Origin: Bittarella massiliensis (ex Durand et al. 2017)
Lineage (GTDB): Bacteria > Bacillota > Clostridia > Oscillospirales > Ruminococcaceae
DNA: 64,000 nt
NCBI RefSeq assembly: GCF_001486165.1
Contig: NZ_LN908976.1
Location: 124,001 to 188,000 of the forward strand
Direction of reading: 5' to 3'
Under the pieces are notes generated by a model. It searched no databases. It was not told the origin of the DNA and worked only from the letters and a program-made list of their open reading frames with translations. The translations under genes were made by a program, and so were the position numbers. Positions 1 through 11,330 of this stretch are shown here, piece after piece. Position 1 is the first letter of the stretch. Every line of letters starts with the position of its first letter.

Positions 1-261
1 TTGCAGCACCTCCAGGGTGGGCTTGCCGCCGGTGCCCTGGGGCTCGCCGTCGTCGCTGCAGCGCTGGCCGTTTTGGCAGCGCAGGTCGTAGGCAAAGACG
101 TGGTGGCGGGCGTCGCGCAGCTCCCCCCGCACCCGCTCGACAAAGGCCATGGCCTCCTCCGGCGAGGATGCCGGGGCAATTTGCCCGATGAACTGGGACT
201 TTTTGATGGTGACACTGTCGCCCGCCTCCCCCGCCGGGGTGCGGTAGCTCTGCTGGTCCAC
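1..261 (-). CDS. YigZ/IMPACT family protein, N-terminal part
   Basis: Partial gene: the start is in the window and the rest runs off the left edge. The 87 visible residues carry the YigZ (UPF0029, IMPACT) N-terminal signature: KKSQFIGQ, then DARHHVFAY, then SDDGEPQGTGGKP. The GTG start at 261 is chosen because AGGAGG lies seven bases upstream. Family members are small proteins with a ribosomal protein S5 domain 2-like fold. Their bacterial role is uncertain, although the eukaryotic relative IMPACT acts in translational control. The gene reads away from rpmE with about 80 bases between them. I am confident of the family and have no evidence for a specific function. Confidence 0.85.
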   Translation of the reverse strand, partial: MDQQSYRTPAGEAGDSVTIKKSQFIGQIAPASSPEEAMAFVERVRGELRDARHHVFAYDLRCQNGQRCSDDGEPQGTGGKPTLEVLQ

Positions 262-345
262 GCTGGGCCCTCCTCCCCTCTTTGGCGGGACAAAAAGAAA
301 GGCGGTGTGAACCACACCACCCTCATTTTTTGGACACGCCAAAAG

Positions 346-549
346 CTATTTATCCAGATTAAAGCGCCGTTTGAAGCGGTCAACACGTCCGCCGGTATCA
401 ACCAGTTTCTGTTTGCCGGTATAGAACGGGTGGCATTTGGAGCAGACCTCGACGCGGATGTCGCCCTTCGTGGATCTGGTCTCGATCACTTCGCCGCAAG
501 CGCAACGGATGGTCGCTTTGTCGTAGTTCGGATGAATCCCCTGTTTCAA
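346..549 (-). CDS. rpmE: 50S ribosomal protein L31
   Basis: Structural protein of the large ribosomal subunit, 67 residues, the usual length. The sequence opens KQGIHPNY and carries two cysteine pairs (CAC near residue 16 and CSKC near 37-40), so it is the zinc-binding L31 form rather than the cysteine-free zinc-starvation form. A longer reading frame begins upstream at 600, but the family always starts at this motif and an AGAGGTG ribosome binding site sits just before the TTG at 549, so TTG is the start. A strong promoter lies at 589-617. The gene is monocistronic in appearance. Confidence 0.95.
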   Translation of the reverse strand: MKQGIHPNYDKATIRCACGEVIETRSTKGDIRVEVCSKCHPFYTGKQKLVDTGGRVDRFKRRFNLDK

Positions 550-588
550 CGCAGTCACCTCTTTCACCAAAGAAACGTTACTCTCAAG

Positions 589-617
589 ATAATAGCACAA
601 CCGTTTTTAAAATGCAA
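589..617 (-). promoter_or_regulatory. Sigma-A promoter of rpmE
   Basis: On the minus strand TTGCAT and TATTAT are separated by exactly 17 bases, about 40 bases before the rpmE start. Prediction is from consensus match only. Confidence 0.75.
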
Positions 618-669
618 GACGGTTTGTCCCACTTTTTTGAAAAAAATCGCCCTCCCATGGGCTTTTTTG

Positions 670-1704
670 CTAGAGGGCGGCGATGGCCCCCACCAGGGCC
701 TGCACGTCCTCGTCCCGGGTGGCCCAACTGGTGCAGAAGCGGACCGCCGTCCGCCCATCATCCAGCTCCCCCCAGCTCTCGAAGGCAAAGTCCTGCCCCA
801 GGGCCTCCCCCTGCGCGGGGGTGAGGACGAAGAACTGCTGGTTGGTGGGGGAGTCGAAGTAGAGGGGCACCCCCGCGGCGAGGAAGGCCTTGCGGATGGC
901 CATGGCCTGCTCCACCGCCCGCTTGCAGATGGAGCGGTAGAGCCCGCCCTCGAAGAGGACGTCGAACTGGATGCCCAGCAGCCGCCCCTTGGCCAGCAGC
1001 CCGCCCCGCTGCTTGATGAAGTAGCGAAAGTCCTTTTTGAGGGCTGGATCGGAAATCACCACCGCCTCGCCGAAGAGGGCGCCGCACTTGGTGCCGCCGA
1101 TGTAGAAGACGTCGCAGAGCCGGGCCAGGTCGGGCAGGTCCAGCTCGCTCTCCGGGCTGGCGAGACCGTAGCCCAGCCGCGCCCCGTCCAGGTAGAGGGG
1201 CAGCCCCCAGCGGCGGCAGACGGCCGCCAGCTCTTCCAGCTGGGTTTTGGTGTAGAGGGTGCCGTTTTCGGTGGGGTGGGAGATGTAGCAGGCCCCCGGC
1301 TGCACCATGTGCTCGCTGACATCGCTCGTGAAGTGGGCGCGGCAGTAGTCGTCCACCTGGGCGGCGGTGATGGTGCCGTCTCGCGAGGGCAGGGGCAGCA
1401 CCTTGTGGCCGGTGGCCTCGATGGCGCCGGTCTCGTGGCAGGCGATGTGCCCGCTCTCGGCGCAGAGGGCCCCCTGGTGGGGCCGCAGCAGGGCGGCGAG
1501 GACGGTGGTGTTGGCCTGGGTCCCCCCCACCAGGAAGTGGACGTCCAGGTCCTCCCTTCCGCAGGCGGCGCGGATCTTTTGGCGGGCGCTCTCGCAGTAG
1601 TGGTCGGCGCCGTAGCCGGGGGTCTGTTCCAGGTTGCTCTCGCACAGTTTTTGGAGGATGGCCGGGTGGCATCCCTCCACGTAGTCGCACTGAAAGTAGG
1701 TCAT
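670..1704 (-). CDS. Threonine aldolase-like PLP enzyme (beta-eliminating lyase family)
   Basis: A 344-residue fold-type I PLP enzyme of the low-specificity threonine aldolase group, which cleaves L-threonine or L-allo-threonine to glycine and acetaldehyde in the cytoplasm. The PLP lysine is K206 in YIGGTKCG. Upstream are the phosphate-binding GGTQAN (60-65), the substrate-region SHPTENG (142-148) and the cofactor aspartate in YLDGARLGYG (171-180). The ATG at 1704 is preceded by GGAGAGG. Family members often annotated as ltaE also act on related beta-hydroxy amino acids, so the exact substrate is unproven. A TTGACA promoter at 1768-1797 serves it, divergent from the ATPase gene. Confidence 0.88.
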   Translation of the reverse strand: MTYFQCDYVEGCHPAILQKLCESNLEQTPGYGADHYCESARQKIRAACGREDLDVHFLVGGTQANTTVLAALLRPHQGALCAESGHIACHETGAIEATGHKVLPLPSRDGTITAAQVDDYCRAHFTSDVSEHMVQPGACYISHPTENGTLYTKTQLEELAAVCRRWGLPLYLDGARLGYGLASPESELDLPDLARLCDVFYIGGTKCGALFGEAVVISDPALKKDFRYFIKQRGGLLAKGRLLGIQFDVLFEGGLYRSICKRAVEQAMAIRKAFLAAGVPLYFDSPTNQQFFVLTPAQGEALGQDFAFESWGELDDGRTAVRFCTSWATRDEDVQALVGAIAAL

Positions 1705-1767
1705 GGTCTCTCTCCCTCTCCGGTGGGGCGGGGCGCGGGCCCTCCCCTCGTTTTTCCTATATAAGAG

Positions 1768-1797
1768 AGGATACCCGCCCCGGCCGGGGCTTGTCAA
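1768..1797 (-). promoter_or_regulatory. Promoter of the threonine aldolase-like gene
   Basis: Minus-strand TTGACA and TATCCT with an 18-base spacer, about 65 bases before the ATG at 1704. It overlaps the divergent promoter region of the ATPase. Confidence 0.65.
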
Positions 1798-1848
1798 CAC
1801 GGGCGGGGGCAAAAGGCGGAAAAAAGGGCCGACAGAGCCCGCCAATAG

Positions 1849-1877
1849 TTGCCAAAAGAAGAAAAGAAAGCTATGAT
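1849..1877 (+). promoter_or_regulatory. Promoter of the P-type ATPase
   Basis: TTGCCA and TATGAT separated by 17 bases. The predicted start gives a leader of roughly 100 bases before the GTG at 1986. No riboswitch fold was recognised in the leader. Confidence 0.6.
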
Positions 1878-1985
1878 GGTGGTATTCCCCCGCGCCAACC
1901 TTTGCATACTGATAACAGCCGGTTTTCCCCTGCGCCCCCGGGGCGCGGCGGGAGCGGCGGACAGCAAAAAAGGAGTGTTGTAAAC

Positions 1986-4616
<2,631 letters not shown>

Positions 4617-4639
4617 GGCGATTTTCCCCTTCTGATTGG

Positions 4640-4685
4640 AAAGAGGGCCCGGCCGGGGCGTTTCCCGGCCGGGCCCTCTTTGGAT
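4640..4685 (+). terminator. Terminator after the P-type ATPase
   Basis: A 17-bp GC-rich stem (AAGAGGGCCCGGCCGGG and its complement) with a six-base loop, ending in CTCTTTGGATTTT. It begins 24 bases after the stop codon. Confidence 0.85.
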
Positions 4686-4699
4686 TTTACCTTTTTGCG

Positions 4700-5520
4700 G
4701 GGAGTAGGGGGAGATTTGTCGGTTTTATCCCCTGCATTCTGTAAACTGCGGCTTCGGCGGGAGGGCAGTTGGCGGGGAATGGGGATGGGTTCCGGGGGCG
4801 CGGAATAGGTACGGGTTTTCGGGGGCGCGGGAGGGCCGGGCCATGTAGGCGGTGGAAGGGGGATGTTCCTGCCGCTGGTTTTTTGCCTCTCATTTTTTTG
4901 CCCCGCATTCTGATAACTGTCGGTTCGGCGGAGGGAGCAGTTGGCGGGGAATGGAGGCGGGGTTCCGGGGGCGCGGGAGGGCCGGGCCACGTCGGCGGAG
5001 GAGGATATTCCTGCCGCCGGTTTTTTGCCTCACATTTTTTGCCCCGCATTCTGACAAGTGTCGATTCGGCGGGGGGCAATTGACGGAGAGTGGGGACGGG
5101 TTTTCGGGGACGCAGGAGGTCCGGGCCGCGTCGGCGGCGGGAGGGGCAATTGACGGGGAGTGGGGATGGGCTTTCGGGGACGCGGGAGGGGCGGGCCACG
5201 TCGGCGGAGGGGGGTGTTCCTGCCGTCGGTTTTTTGTTCCGCATTCTGACAACTGTCGATTCGGCGGAGGGGGCAGTTGGCGGGGAATGGAGGCGAGGTT
5301 CCGGGGGCGCGGGAGGGCCGGGCCGTATCGGCGGCAGGAGTGGGATGCTCCTGCCGCCGGTTTTTTGCCCCGCATTCTGACAACTGCCGATTCGGTAGGG
5401 GGCAGTTGGCGGGGAATGGAGGCGGGGTTCCGGGAGCGCGGGAGGGCCAGGCCGCGTCGGCGGCGAGGGGATGTCTCTGTTGTCCATTTTGCCCCCAGCA
5501 TTTTGCCAGTCGCTCCTTCG
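4700..5520 (+). repeat. Tandem repeat array A (about 130-195 bp spacing) in a 1.1-kb gene-free spacer
   Basis: The spacer 4690-5768 has no credible gene. The motif GCATTCTG followed by an AACTG...TTCGGCGG block recurs at 4734, 4905, 5046, 5241 and 5372, with a degenerate copy near 5498. A half-unit (GGCAATTGACGG...) is additionally duplicated at about 5074 and 5146. Most units hold a hairpin-forming GGCGG...CCGCC segment followed by GGTTTTTTGCC, best formed at 5330-5367, where an 11-bp perfect stem precedes six T residues. Several frames stay open only because the DNA is GC-rich. After the array, 5520-5768 holds nothing I recognise. Confidence 0.85.
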
Positions 5521-5768
5521 GCGGGGGGAGCGGGGACAGATTGCCCGGTCCGACTTTCGCCCTCAGCCCCTGCAAGAGGGAAATGAGGAGGTGGAGGGCC
5601 GCCCTTTGGCGTTCAATCCGTCGGAACTGCCCGCTTTTCTGCGGAAACACCCCATCCATGTCTTGGGGGAGGGGGCGCGCTGAGATGGGAGAAAAGGCCC
5701 GGCGGCCACGGTCCCTTTTCCGGCGGAAAGAAGGGGCTCCCCTCCCCCGATCTGTTGGGCGGCAAACC

Positions 5769-5801
5769 AAAAAGAGAGGCCCCCACGGGGGCCTCTCTTT
5801 T
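5769..5801 (-). terminator. Terminator of the surface-protein gene (bidirectional)
   Basis: A 14-bp stem (AAAGAGAGGCCCCC and its complement) with a two-base loop, flanked by A- and T-runs. On the minus strand it starts at the stop codon of the gene at 5802. Confidence 0.85.
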
Positions 5802-8800
5802 TTACTGGTGCAGGGGGCGGTCTTCGGCCCGGCGGCCGGCCGATCCGGCCAGCAGGGCCGCCAGGGCCACCAGGAAGGCGCCCAGCACCACTGCCGGGAG
5901 ATCGAGGGGGCAGCGGGCCAGCAGGAGCACCAGCCCCTCAAACCCGCCGGCGGCCAAAAAGGCCAGGTTGTCCCACCAGCGCAGCCGCTCTCTCCCCCGC
6001 CGCAGCAGCAGGGCGTAGAGCAGGGAGACAGCGCCCACCAGCAGGGCCAGCCAGTGCAGCCCACAGCTGGAAATCGGCGCGCCCTCCCCGGTGTAGGGGC
6101 CGGTCCCCTCTCCGCTCCCCTGGCCCCCGCCGTTGCCGCCGTCGGGCAGGGGGGTCACGTCGCCGGAGGCGCTGCCGTCGGTCAGGGTGTAGGTCAAGTA
6201 GAGGGTGGCGGTGTTGCCGTACTCGTCGACGACCCGGTAGGCGATGAGGCAGGAGCCGGCCCGGTCGGTGGCAAAGCCCTGGGCGGTGATGTCCTGCCCG
6301 TTTTGGGAGAGGGTGAGCCCCTCCTCCCCCAGGCCCGCGCCGCCGGGGAGGACGCGGTAGTTCTGCCGCACCCAGGCCAGCGCCTTTTCGGCGGTGAGGG
6401 TCCCGTCAAAGGCCGGGGGATAGGCCACCGGCTCGGTGACGCTCTGCCGGTAGCTGTGGTGGACGGCGCCGCCTTTGTCCACCGCCTCCTCCGGCGCGGG
6501 CAGGGGGCGCTCCGGGTGGGCCGGCTCGATGACCGGCGGCTCGCTGCGCTGGGCAAAGGCGTAGGTGAGGACGAGGGTGGTGGTGTTGCCGCCCCGGTCC
6601 TTCACCGTGTAGGTGATGAGGCAGGAGCCGGGCACGGCGGTGGAGATCCCCTCCACCGGCGCGCCGCCCTGCTCCATATGCAGGGTGTGGTCTATCAGGC
6701 TGCTGCCCTGGGCGGCAAAGTCGTAGTGGTCGCGGATATACCCCAGGGCGTCGCTGCGGGTGAAGCTGCCGCCATGGGCCGGCGGGTCGGTAATCAGCTC
6801 GGTCACCCGGTCGGTGTAGGTGTGGTGGACGGTGTTGTCCGGGTCGATCACCTCCTGGGGGCCCTGGGGCGGGTCCTCCGGGTCGGTGGGGAGGATGGCG
6901 GGCGGCTTGGGTTTCTCCACAAAGGCGTAGGTCAGCTGGAGGGTGGTGGTGTTGCCGTCCGCGTCGGTCACGGTGTAGCTGCCCAGGCAGGCGCCGGGGG
7001 CGGTGGTGGGCAGGCCGGCCGCCGAGATGTCCCGCCCGTCCCGGGTCATGGCAAGGGTGGCCGACCCCGCGCCGAAGGTGTAGCGGGAGGCGATGATCTC
7101 CCGCAGCTTGTCCGCCGTGAGGGTGCCGCCGAAGGCCGGCGGATCGGTCACCAGTTGGGTGATCTGGTCGGTGTAGACCGCGTGCACCAGCCCCTCCTCA
7201 TCCGTCTGGGTCTCGGGGCCGCTGGGGCCCGGCTGGTCCGGGTCGGCGGGGTCCACCGACGGCGGGTCGCTCACCGTCACCGCCAGGGGGGCGGAGGGGT
7301 TGCCCGCCGCGTCCAGCACCCGGTAGAGCCCGTTTTTGGCGGGGGCAACCGTCTGGGTGGCGGCCCCGCTGCCATCGGTCAGGGCAAAGGCCTGCACCGT
7401 CTCCCACGCCTTGGTGGCGGGGTTCTGCCGCTCCAGTTTCCAGACGCCGGAAAGGCTGTCTGTGAGGGTCAAATCCCCGTCGGCGGTGGTCAGGGCGGGG
7501 GCGGTGACATCCACCCGGATGGTATCGCTGGCGGTGGTGGAGACGGCCCCGGACCCGCTGTCCCGCGCCTGATAGGTCACCGGGATGCCGCTGGTCTCCT
7601 CCGCGTACTGCTTTTGGGGGGTGGTGGAGTCGAGGGCGGCCTCCAGCTCGCTCCCCTTTTTGATGTGGAACTGGTCAAAGGTGCCGGGGCAGAAGGTCAC
7701 CTCCACCGGCCCCCGGTTCCAGCCGTTTTCGTTGGCCGGGGTGCGGGTGTAGTGGTAGTCGGTGCCGGGGACGGGGGTGGGCTTGTCCGGCTCCGACTCG
7801 GCGTTCGGGTCAAAGGGCACCAGCTCCACCGCCGGCACCAGCTCGGCCTTGGAATAGCACCGGGACTGAAAGAAGGTATCGGCAATCTGCTGGCCCACCG
7901 TCACCGCCGCGCCGGTGGGGTTTTGGATCTTGGCCTTGTAGGTGATGACGTTGTTTCCCGCGCCGGTCATCTTGAAGGGGATGCCCGCGTTGGCGATGTC
8001 GGTCCCGGCGTCCACCGCCGTATCGTTGGCCTTGATCTCCTGCCCCTCGGCCTTGGTCAGGGGGACGATGCCGGCGGTGGGGTAGTCTTTATTTCCCTGC
8101 AGCAGCTTGAGGGTGCAGGGGACGGCCTGGCCGTCGGCGTTTTTGTTGATGTTTTTCACCGTGGCCTGGACGACGACGGTGTCGCCGTCCACCGGCACCT
8201 CGCCCTCGTCGAACGCGCTGCCGTCCGCCTTGAGGAGCTTGGTCTCCACAAATTCCGGGTAGTAGCGGGTGTAGGCCGCGGAGTTGAATTTCATCGAGAG
8301 TTCAAACCCGCCGGGAAAGGTGAGTTCTTTGGGATAGTCCACCCCGCCGGTGATGGCGAGCTGGGCCGTCTCCGTCCCCGCCGGCAGGATGACGTAGGGG
8401 CTGCAGGAGAGGGTGGCTTTCTGCCCGCCGCTCTGCAGGGTGGCCGTCACCTGCTGAGTCGCGCTGCTGTACTGTATCTGGAGCTTGCCGGGCTGGTTGA
8501 AATAGTCTTTCGTCAAGTCGACCTTCTTCACCAGCGTCTGTGGCTGGGTGGAACTCGGCATGCTGTAAAAGGCCATCTCATAATTGCCGTTTACCTTCCA
8601 GACCAGGAGAGAGAGGATCTTTCCATCGGGCACCGCGAGAGCGATGCTGATGTGCTCACTACCGGTGGTGAGGGCCGTCATGATCATCGTGAAGTCAACG
8701 TCCACCGTCCAGTCCGATTGGAGGGACAGCCACCCCTTGCTATGCACCTGACTGATGGAGGTCTTGAGTCTATCCGGTGCGCTTCCGTGCGGTATCCAAA

Positions 8801-9050
8801 CGGTGGCGTCTGAAATATATACGTCGTTGTCGTGCACCCCATATTTGTCCCCCACAAAGCCGCTGACGTTGTTCCAGGTAAAGACCTGTTTCAAATCTGT
8901 GGCGCCGATATACTGGTCGGTGGTCTCACCGGTGGCGCCCGCCGTCCCCCGCCCGCCGGTGAGGGAGAGGGCGCCCAGCAGGGTCAGGGTTGCCAAAGCG
9001 GCGGCGAGCACCTGCCCGCCCCTCCGCTTCGCCCGCTTTTGTTGTCGCAT
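5802..9050 (-). CDS. Large secreted or surface-anchored multidomain protein
   Basis: A 1082-residue protein with an Arg/Lys-rich N-terminus and a signal-peptide helix (LAAALATLTLLGALSL), so it is exported. The first 250 residues look like a concanavalin/lectin-type beta sandwich (inference). An Ig-like stretch follows (LYRVLDAAGN). Then come three related repeats of about 115-125 residues (DNA about 7200-6150), each with a VTDPPAFGGTLTA-like start and an ending such as CLIAYRVVDEYGNTATLYLTY. A Gly-rich linker with a PYTGEG motif leads to about three C-terminal membrane helices, which is unusual for a wall-anchored protein. The ATG at 9050 has AAGGAG upstream. It is divergent from the membrane-anchored sigma factor gene, which may control it. 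The ligand is unknown. Confidence 0.8.
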   Translation of the reverse strand: MRQQKRAKRRGGQVLAAALATLTLLGALSLTGGRGTAGATGETTDQYIGATDLKQVFTWNNVSGFVGDKYGVHDNDVYISDATVWIPHGSAPDRLKTSISQVHSKGWLSLQSDWTVDVDFTMIMTALTTGSEHISIALAVPDGKILSLLVWKVNGNYEMAFYSMPSSTQPQTLVKKVDLTKDYFNQPGKLQIQYSSATQQVTATLQSGGQKATLSCSPYVILPAGTETAQLAITGGVDYPKELTFPGGFELSMKFNSAAYTRYYPEFVETKLLKADGSAFDEGEVPVDGDTVVVQATVKNINKNADGQAVPCTLKLLQGNKDYPTAGIVPLTKAEGQEIKANDTAVDAGTDIANAGIPFKMTGAGNNVITYKAKIQNPTGAAVTVGQQIADTFFQSRCYSKAELVPAVELVPFDPNAESEPDKPTPVPGTDYHYTRTPANENGWNRGPVEVTFCPGTFDQFHIKKGSELEAALDSTTPQKQYAEETSGIPVTYQARDSGSGAVSTTASDTIRVDVTAPALTTADGDLTLTDSLSGVWKLERQNPATKAWETVQAFALTDGSGAATQTVAPAKNGLYRVLDAAGNPSAPLAVTVSDPPSVDPADPDQPGPSGPETQTDEEGLVHAVYTDQITQLVTDPPAFGGTLTADKLREIIASRYTFGAGSATLAMTRDGRDISAAGLPTTAPGACLGSYTVTDADGNTTTLQLTYAFVEKPKPPAILPTDPEDPPQGPQEVIDPDNTVHHTYTDRVTELITDPPAHGGSFTRSDALGYIRDHYDFAAQGSSLIDHTLHMEQGGAPVEGISTAVPGSCLITYTVKDRGGNTTTLVLTYAFAQRSEPPVIEPAHPERPLPAPEEAVDKGGAVHHSYRQSVTEPVAYPPAFDGTLTAEKALAWVRQNYRVLPGGAGLGEEGLTLSQNGQDITAQGFATDRAGSCLIAYRVVDEYGNTATLYLTYTLTDGSASGDVTPLPDGGNGGGQGSGEGTGPYTGEGAPISSCGLHWLALLVGAVSLLYALLLRRGRERLRWWDNLAFLAAGGFEGLVLLLARCPLDLPAVVLGAFLVALAALLAGSAGRRAEDRPLHQ

Positions 9051-9167
9051 TGCAATCGCTCCTTTTCTCTGTCTGCACTACACCTTACTTATTTATAATG
9101 TCTGAAGGCGACAGGATACGACAAAATAAAAAGGAAATTTTTGTTCCTCTTTTTCCGGCCATAAAAC

Positions 9168-9176
9168 TGCTATAAT
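9168..9176 (+). promoter_or_regulatory. Extended -10 promoter of the sigma factor gene
   Basis: TGCTATAAT is a perfect -10 with the TGn extension; no good -35 is seen. Transcription would begin near 9183, which excludes an ATG-like start at 9175 and supports the start at 9217. Confidence 0.6.
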
Positions 9177-9216
9177 GACAGTTGAAACGATGTCGGGAGA
9201 GAGGGGAAATGAAGCG

Positions 9217-10368
9217 ATGCTGTCACACCGGGAACTGGGGGAGCTGCTGGACCGGGCCAAGGCCGGAGAGCAGGCCGCCTTTGACCAGCTCTACCGGGCC
9301 ACCGCCCCCATTCAGCTCAGCCAGATCCGCCGCTATTTGGGAGAGGAGGAGGGGGCCGAGGACCTGTTGCAGGAGGCCTATCTGGTGCTGTGGAAAAACC
9401 TGGACAAGCTGCGCCAGACCGAGGGGCTGGTGGCCTATCTCAACCGCGTCACCTACAACCTCTGCATGAACCGGCGGCGCAGCAAGTCCAAGGAGCGGGC
9501 GCGGCTGCGCTCGCTGGAGGAGCTGCCCCCCTACCAGGAGAGGGCGGAATCGGTCAGTGCGCTGGAGGACTGGGAGGCCCAGGAACTGCTGCGGGAGGCC
9601 ATGGGCTGGCTCGGGGAGGAGGAGTTGGAGGCCGTCTCCCTGCGCCACTTTCAGGGAAAGACGGTGCGCCAGACCGCCGAGGCCATGCACCTGTCGGAGC
9701 GGACGGTGCAGAGGCTGCTCAAATCGGCGGCCCAAAAGATGAAAAAGGGGGTGCTCCCCGCCTTCCTCCCCCTGCCGCTGGCCCTGGGGGGACGGCGCAC
9801 CCGCCCGCAGACCGGCCACAGCCGCTGGCTCCTCCCCGCGGCGGAGGTGGGGGCGGGGGTGTTGGTGGCCGCCGGGGGCGCGGCCCTCCCCCCGCTGTTT
9901 TCGGCCTCCCTCTCCCCCAAGGGGCCGGCGCGGGAGAAGGTCGTCTCGGTGGAGGGGAAAACCGCCCTCACCCGCGCCCGACTCATCGCCCCGGACGGCG
10001 CGGCCCTCCCCCTGGAGCGGGGGGAGGACGGCGTCTACCGGGCGGCGGTGCGGGAAAACGGCCGCTACCGGCTCGAGGTCTCCGGCCCCCTTGCCACTGC
10101 CGCCCGAGAGGTGGCGGTGACGGACGTGGACCGGGAGGGGCCCCGGCTGATTTCCGTCCGCCGGGAAGGGGGGCTGGTGAAGCTGACCTTTGCCGAAGAG
10201 AACGGGCTGGCAGAGGCCCGCTGCACCGGGGAGGACGGCGCCGTCTACCTGCCGGTGCGCAGCGAGGGGGACACCCTCTCCTTCGCCCTGCCCGAGGGCG
10301 TCTACCGCGCCGAGATCGCCGACAGTCTGGGTAACCGCTCGGCAGGCGAGGTGACGGTCGCCCCCTGA
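9217..10368 (+). CDS. ECF-like sigma-70 factor with C-terminal membrane anchor and Ig-like tail
   Basis: A 383-residue fusion. Residues 18-90 form sigma region 2 (DQLY...AEDLLQEAYLVLWKN) and 122-178 form region 4, with the helix-turn-helix at QTAEAMHLSERTVQRLLK. A linker leads to one membrane segment at about 204-228 (LLPAAEVGAGVLVAAGGAAL), followed by about 150 residues with two Ig-like blocks, the second ending EGVYRAEIADSLGNRS. The sigma domain would sit in the cytoplasm and the tail outside. GAGAGAGGGG precedes the ATG at 9217. ECF factors with membrane C-terminal extensions are known. No separate anti-sigma gene is adjacent. The tail resembles the Ig-like part of the divergent surface protein, so a shared signal is an attractive inference. 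Confidence 0.85.
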   Translation: MLSHRELGELLDRAKAGEQAAFDQLYRATAPIQLSQIRRYLGEEEGAEDLLQEAYLVLWKNLDKLRQTEGLVAYLNRVTYNLCMNRRRSKSKERARLRSLEELPPYQERAESVSALEDWEAQELLREAMGWLGEEELEAVSLRHFQGKTVRQTAEAMHLSERTVQRLLKSAAQKMKKGVLPAFLPLPLALGGRRTRPQTGHSRWLLPAAEVGAGVLVAAGGAALPPLFSASLSPKGPAREKVVSVEGKTALTRARLIAPDGAALPLERGEDGVYRAAVRENGRYRLEVSGPLATAAREVAVTDVDREGPRLISVRREGGLVKLTFAEENGLAEARCTGEDGAVYLPVRSEGDTLSFALPEGVYRAEIADSLGNRSAGEVTVAP

Positions 10369-10387
10369 ACGGACGCAAAAGAGAGGG

Positions 10388-10425
10388 AGAGCCGCACGGC
10401 CCAGACGGGCGGTGCGGCTCTTTCG
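10388..10425 (+). terminator. Terminator after the sigma factor gene
   Basis: Stem AGAGCCGCAC / GTGCGGCTCT around a GC-rich loop, followed by TTTC. The T-run is short, so efficiency is uncertain. Confidence 0.6.
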
Positions 10426-10559
10426 CTGGACGGGGGATGTGGAAGGGGGGGAGGTCGGTTTTTCAGGTGCCGGGACGCTCTTTCCCTGGAAGGGGCGGCT
10501 CGGTTGGGCGATGGGGTCTCTGTTTTTTCAGGGAGAGGGGGGCGGATGTTTGGGTGGGA

Positions 10560-11330
10560 GGGGGGGCGATCCTCTGCACGCGGGAGGAATGCAGGGAGTC
10601 CCTCTCTTCTTAAAGGGCGCAATCCGGTTTGGCGGTGCCGCTCCCCTTCCCCCGGAAAGGGAGGACAGGATGCCTCTGGACGTGCCGAGGGGGAAACGGT
10701 CTTTTCCCCGCGCCCAGCAGCGGGCATGGCCCCTTCTTATGGAAGAAGAGGGGGGCTGTTCTCTCCTGTGGAGGAGGGGGGCTGCGGGGGCAGACATCTA
10801 GGCAGCAGGGAGAGGCGACTCTCTGCACGCGGAAGGAATGCAGGGAGTCCCTCTCTTCTTAAAGGGCGCAATCCGGCTTGGCGATGTCCTCTCCCCTTCC
10901 CCTGGAAAGGGGGGGCAGGATGCCTCTGGACGTGTCGAGGGGAAACGGTCTTTTCCCCGCGCCCGGCAGCGGGCATGGCCCCTTCTTATGGAAGAAGATG
11001 TGGGCTGTTCTCTCCTGTGGAGGAGGGGGCTGCGGGGGCGGACATCTGGGCAGCAGGAAGGGGCGATCCTCTGCACGCAGGAGGAATGCAGGGGGTCCTC
11101 TCTTCTAAAAGGGCGCAATCCGGTTTGGCGGTGCCGCTCCCCTTCCCCCGGAAAGGGGGGGCAGGATGCCTCTGGACGTGCCGGAGGGAAACGGTCTTTT
11201 CCCCGTACCCAGCAGCGGGCATGGCCCCTTCTTATGGAAGAAGAGGGGGCTGCCCTCTCCTGTGGAGAAGGCTGCGGGGCGGATGTTTGGGCGGTAAGAG
11301 GGACCGGTTTTCCTCGTACCTGGGACGCTC
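10560..11330 (+). repeat. Tandem repeat array B, about 249-bp unit, three copies plus degenerate ends
   Basis: It sits in the gene-free spacer 10430-11914. The anchor CTCTGCACGC recurs at 10572, 10821 and 11069, periods of 249 and 248 bp. Each unit also repeats AAAGGGCGCAATCCGG, a CCCCTTCC...GGAAAGGGG palindrome, GGAAACGGTCTTTTCCCC and CTTCTTATGGAAGAAG. Copies are about 90% alike by eye. Sequence before (10440-10560) and after (11330-11500) is related but more diverged, so the true array is longer. Long open frames through it do not keep frame between copies and match no family I know. From 11500 to 11914 I see nothing functional. Confidence 0.85.

Noticed and set aside
4700-5520. CRISPR array
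   Set aside because: Units are 130-195 bp with diverged copies, not short repeats with unique 30-40 base spacers.
5277-8813. 1178-codon plus-strand open frame over array A and the surface protein
   Set aside because: No ribosome binding site or recognisable domain; low-complexity composition and antisense to a gene with signal peptide, repeats and terminator.
9100-9160. GGAAC-type ECF promoter for the 1082-residue surface protein
   Set aside because: A minus-strand GGAAC is present, but the nearest CGTA-like -10 is about 22 bases away instead of 16-17, so the match is not convincing.
9175-9216. Earlier start for the sigma factor gene at 9175 or 9190
   Set aside because: The -10 TATAAT lies at 9171-9176, so these codons would be at or before the transcription start; only 9217 has a ribosome binding site.
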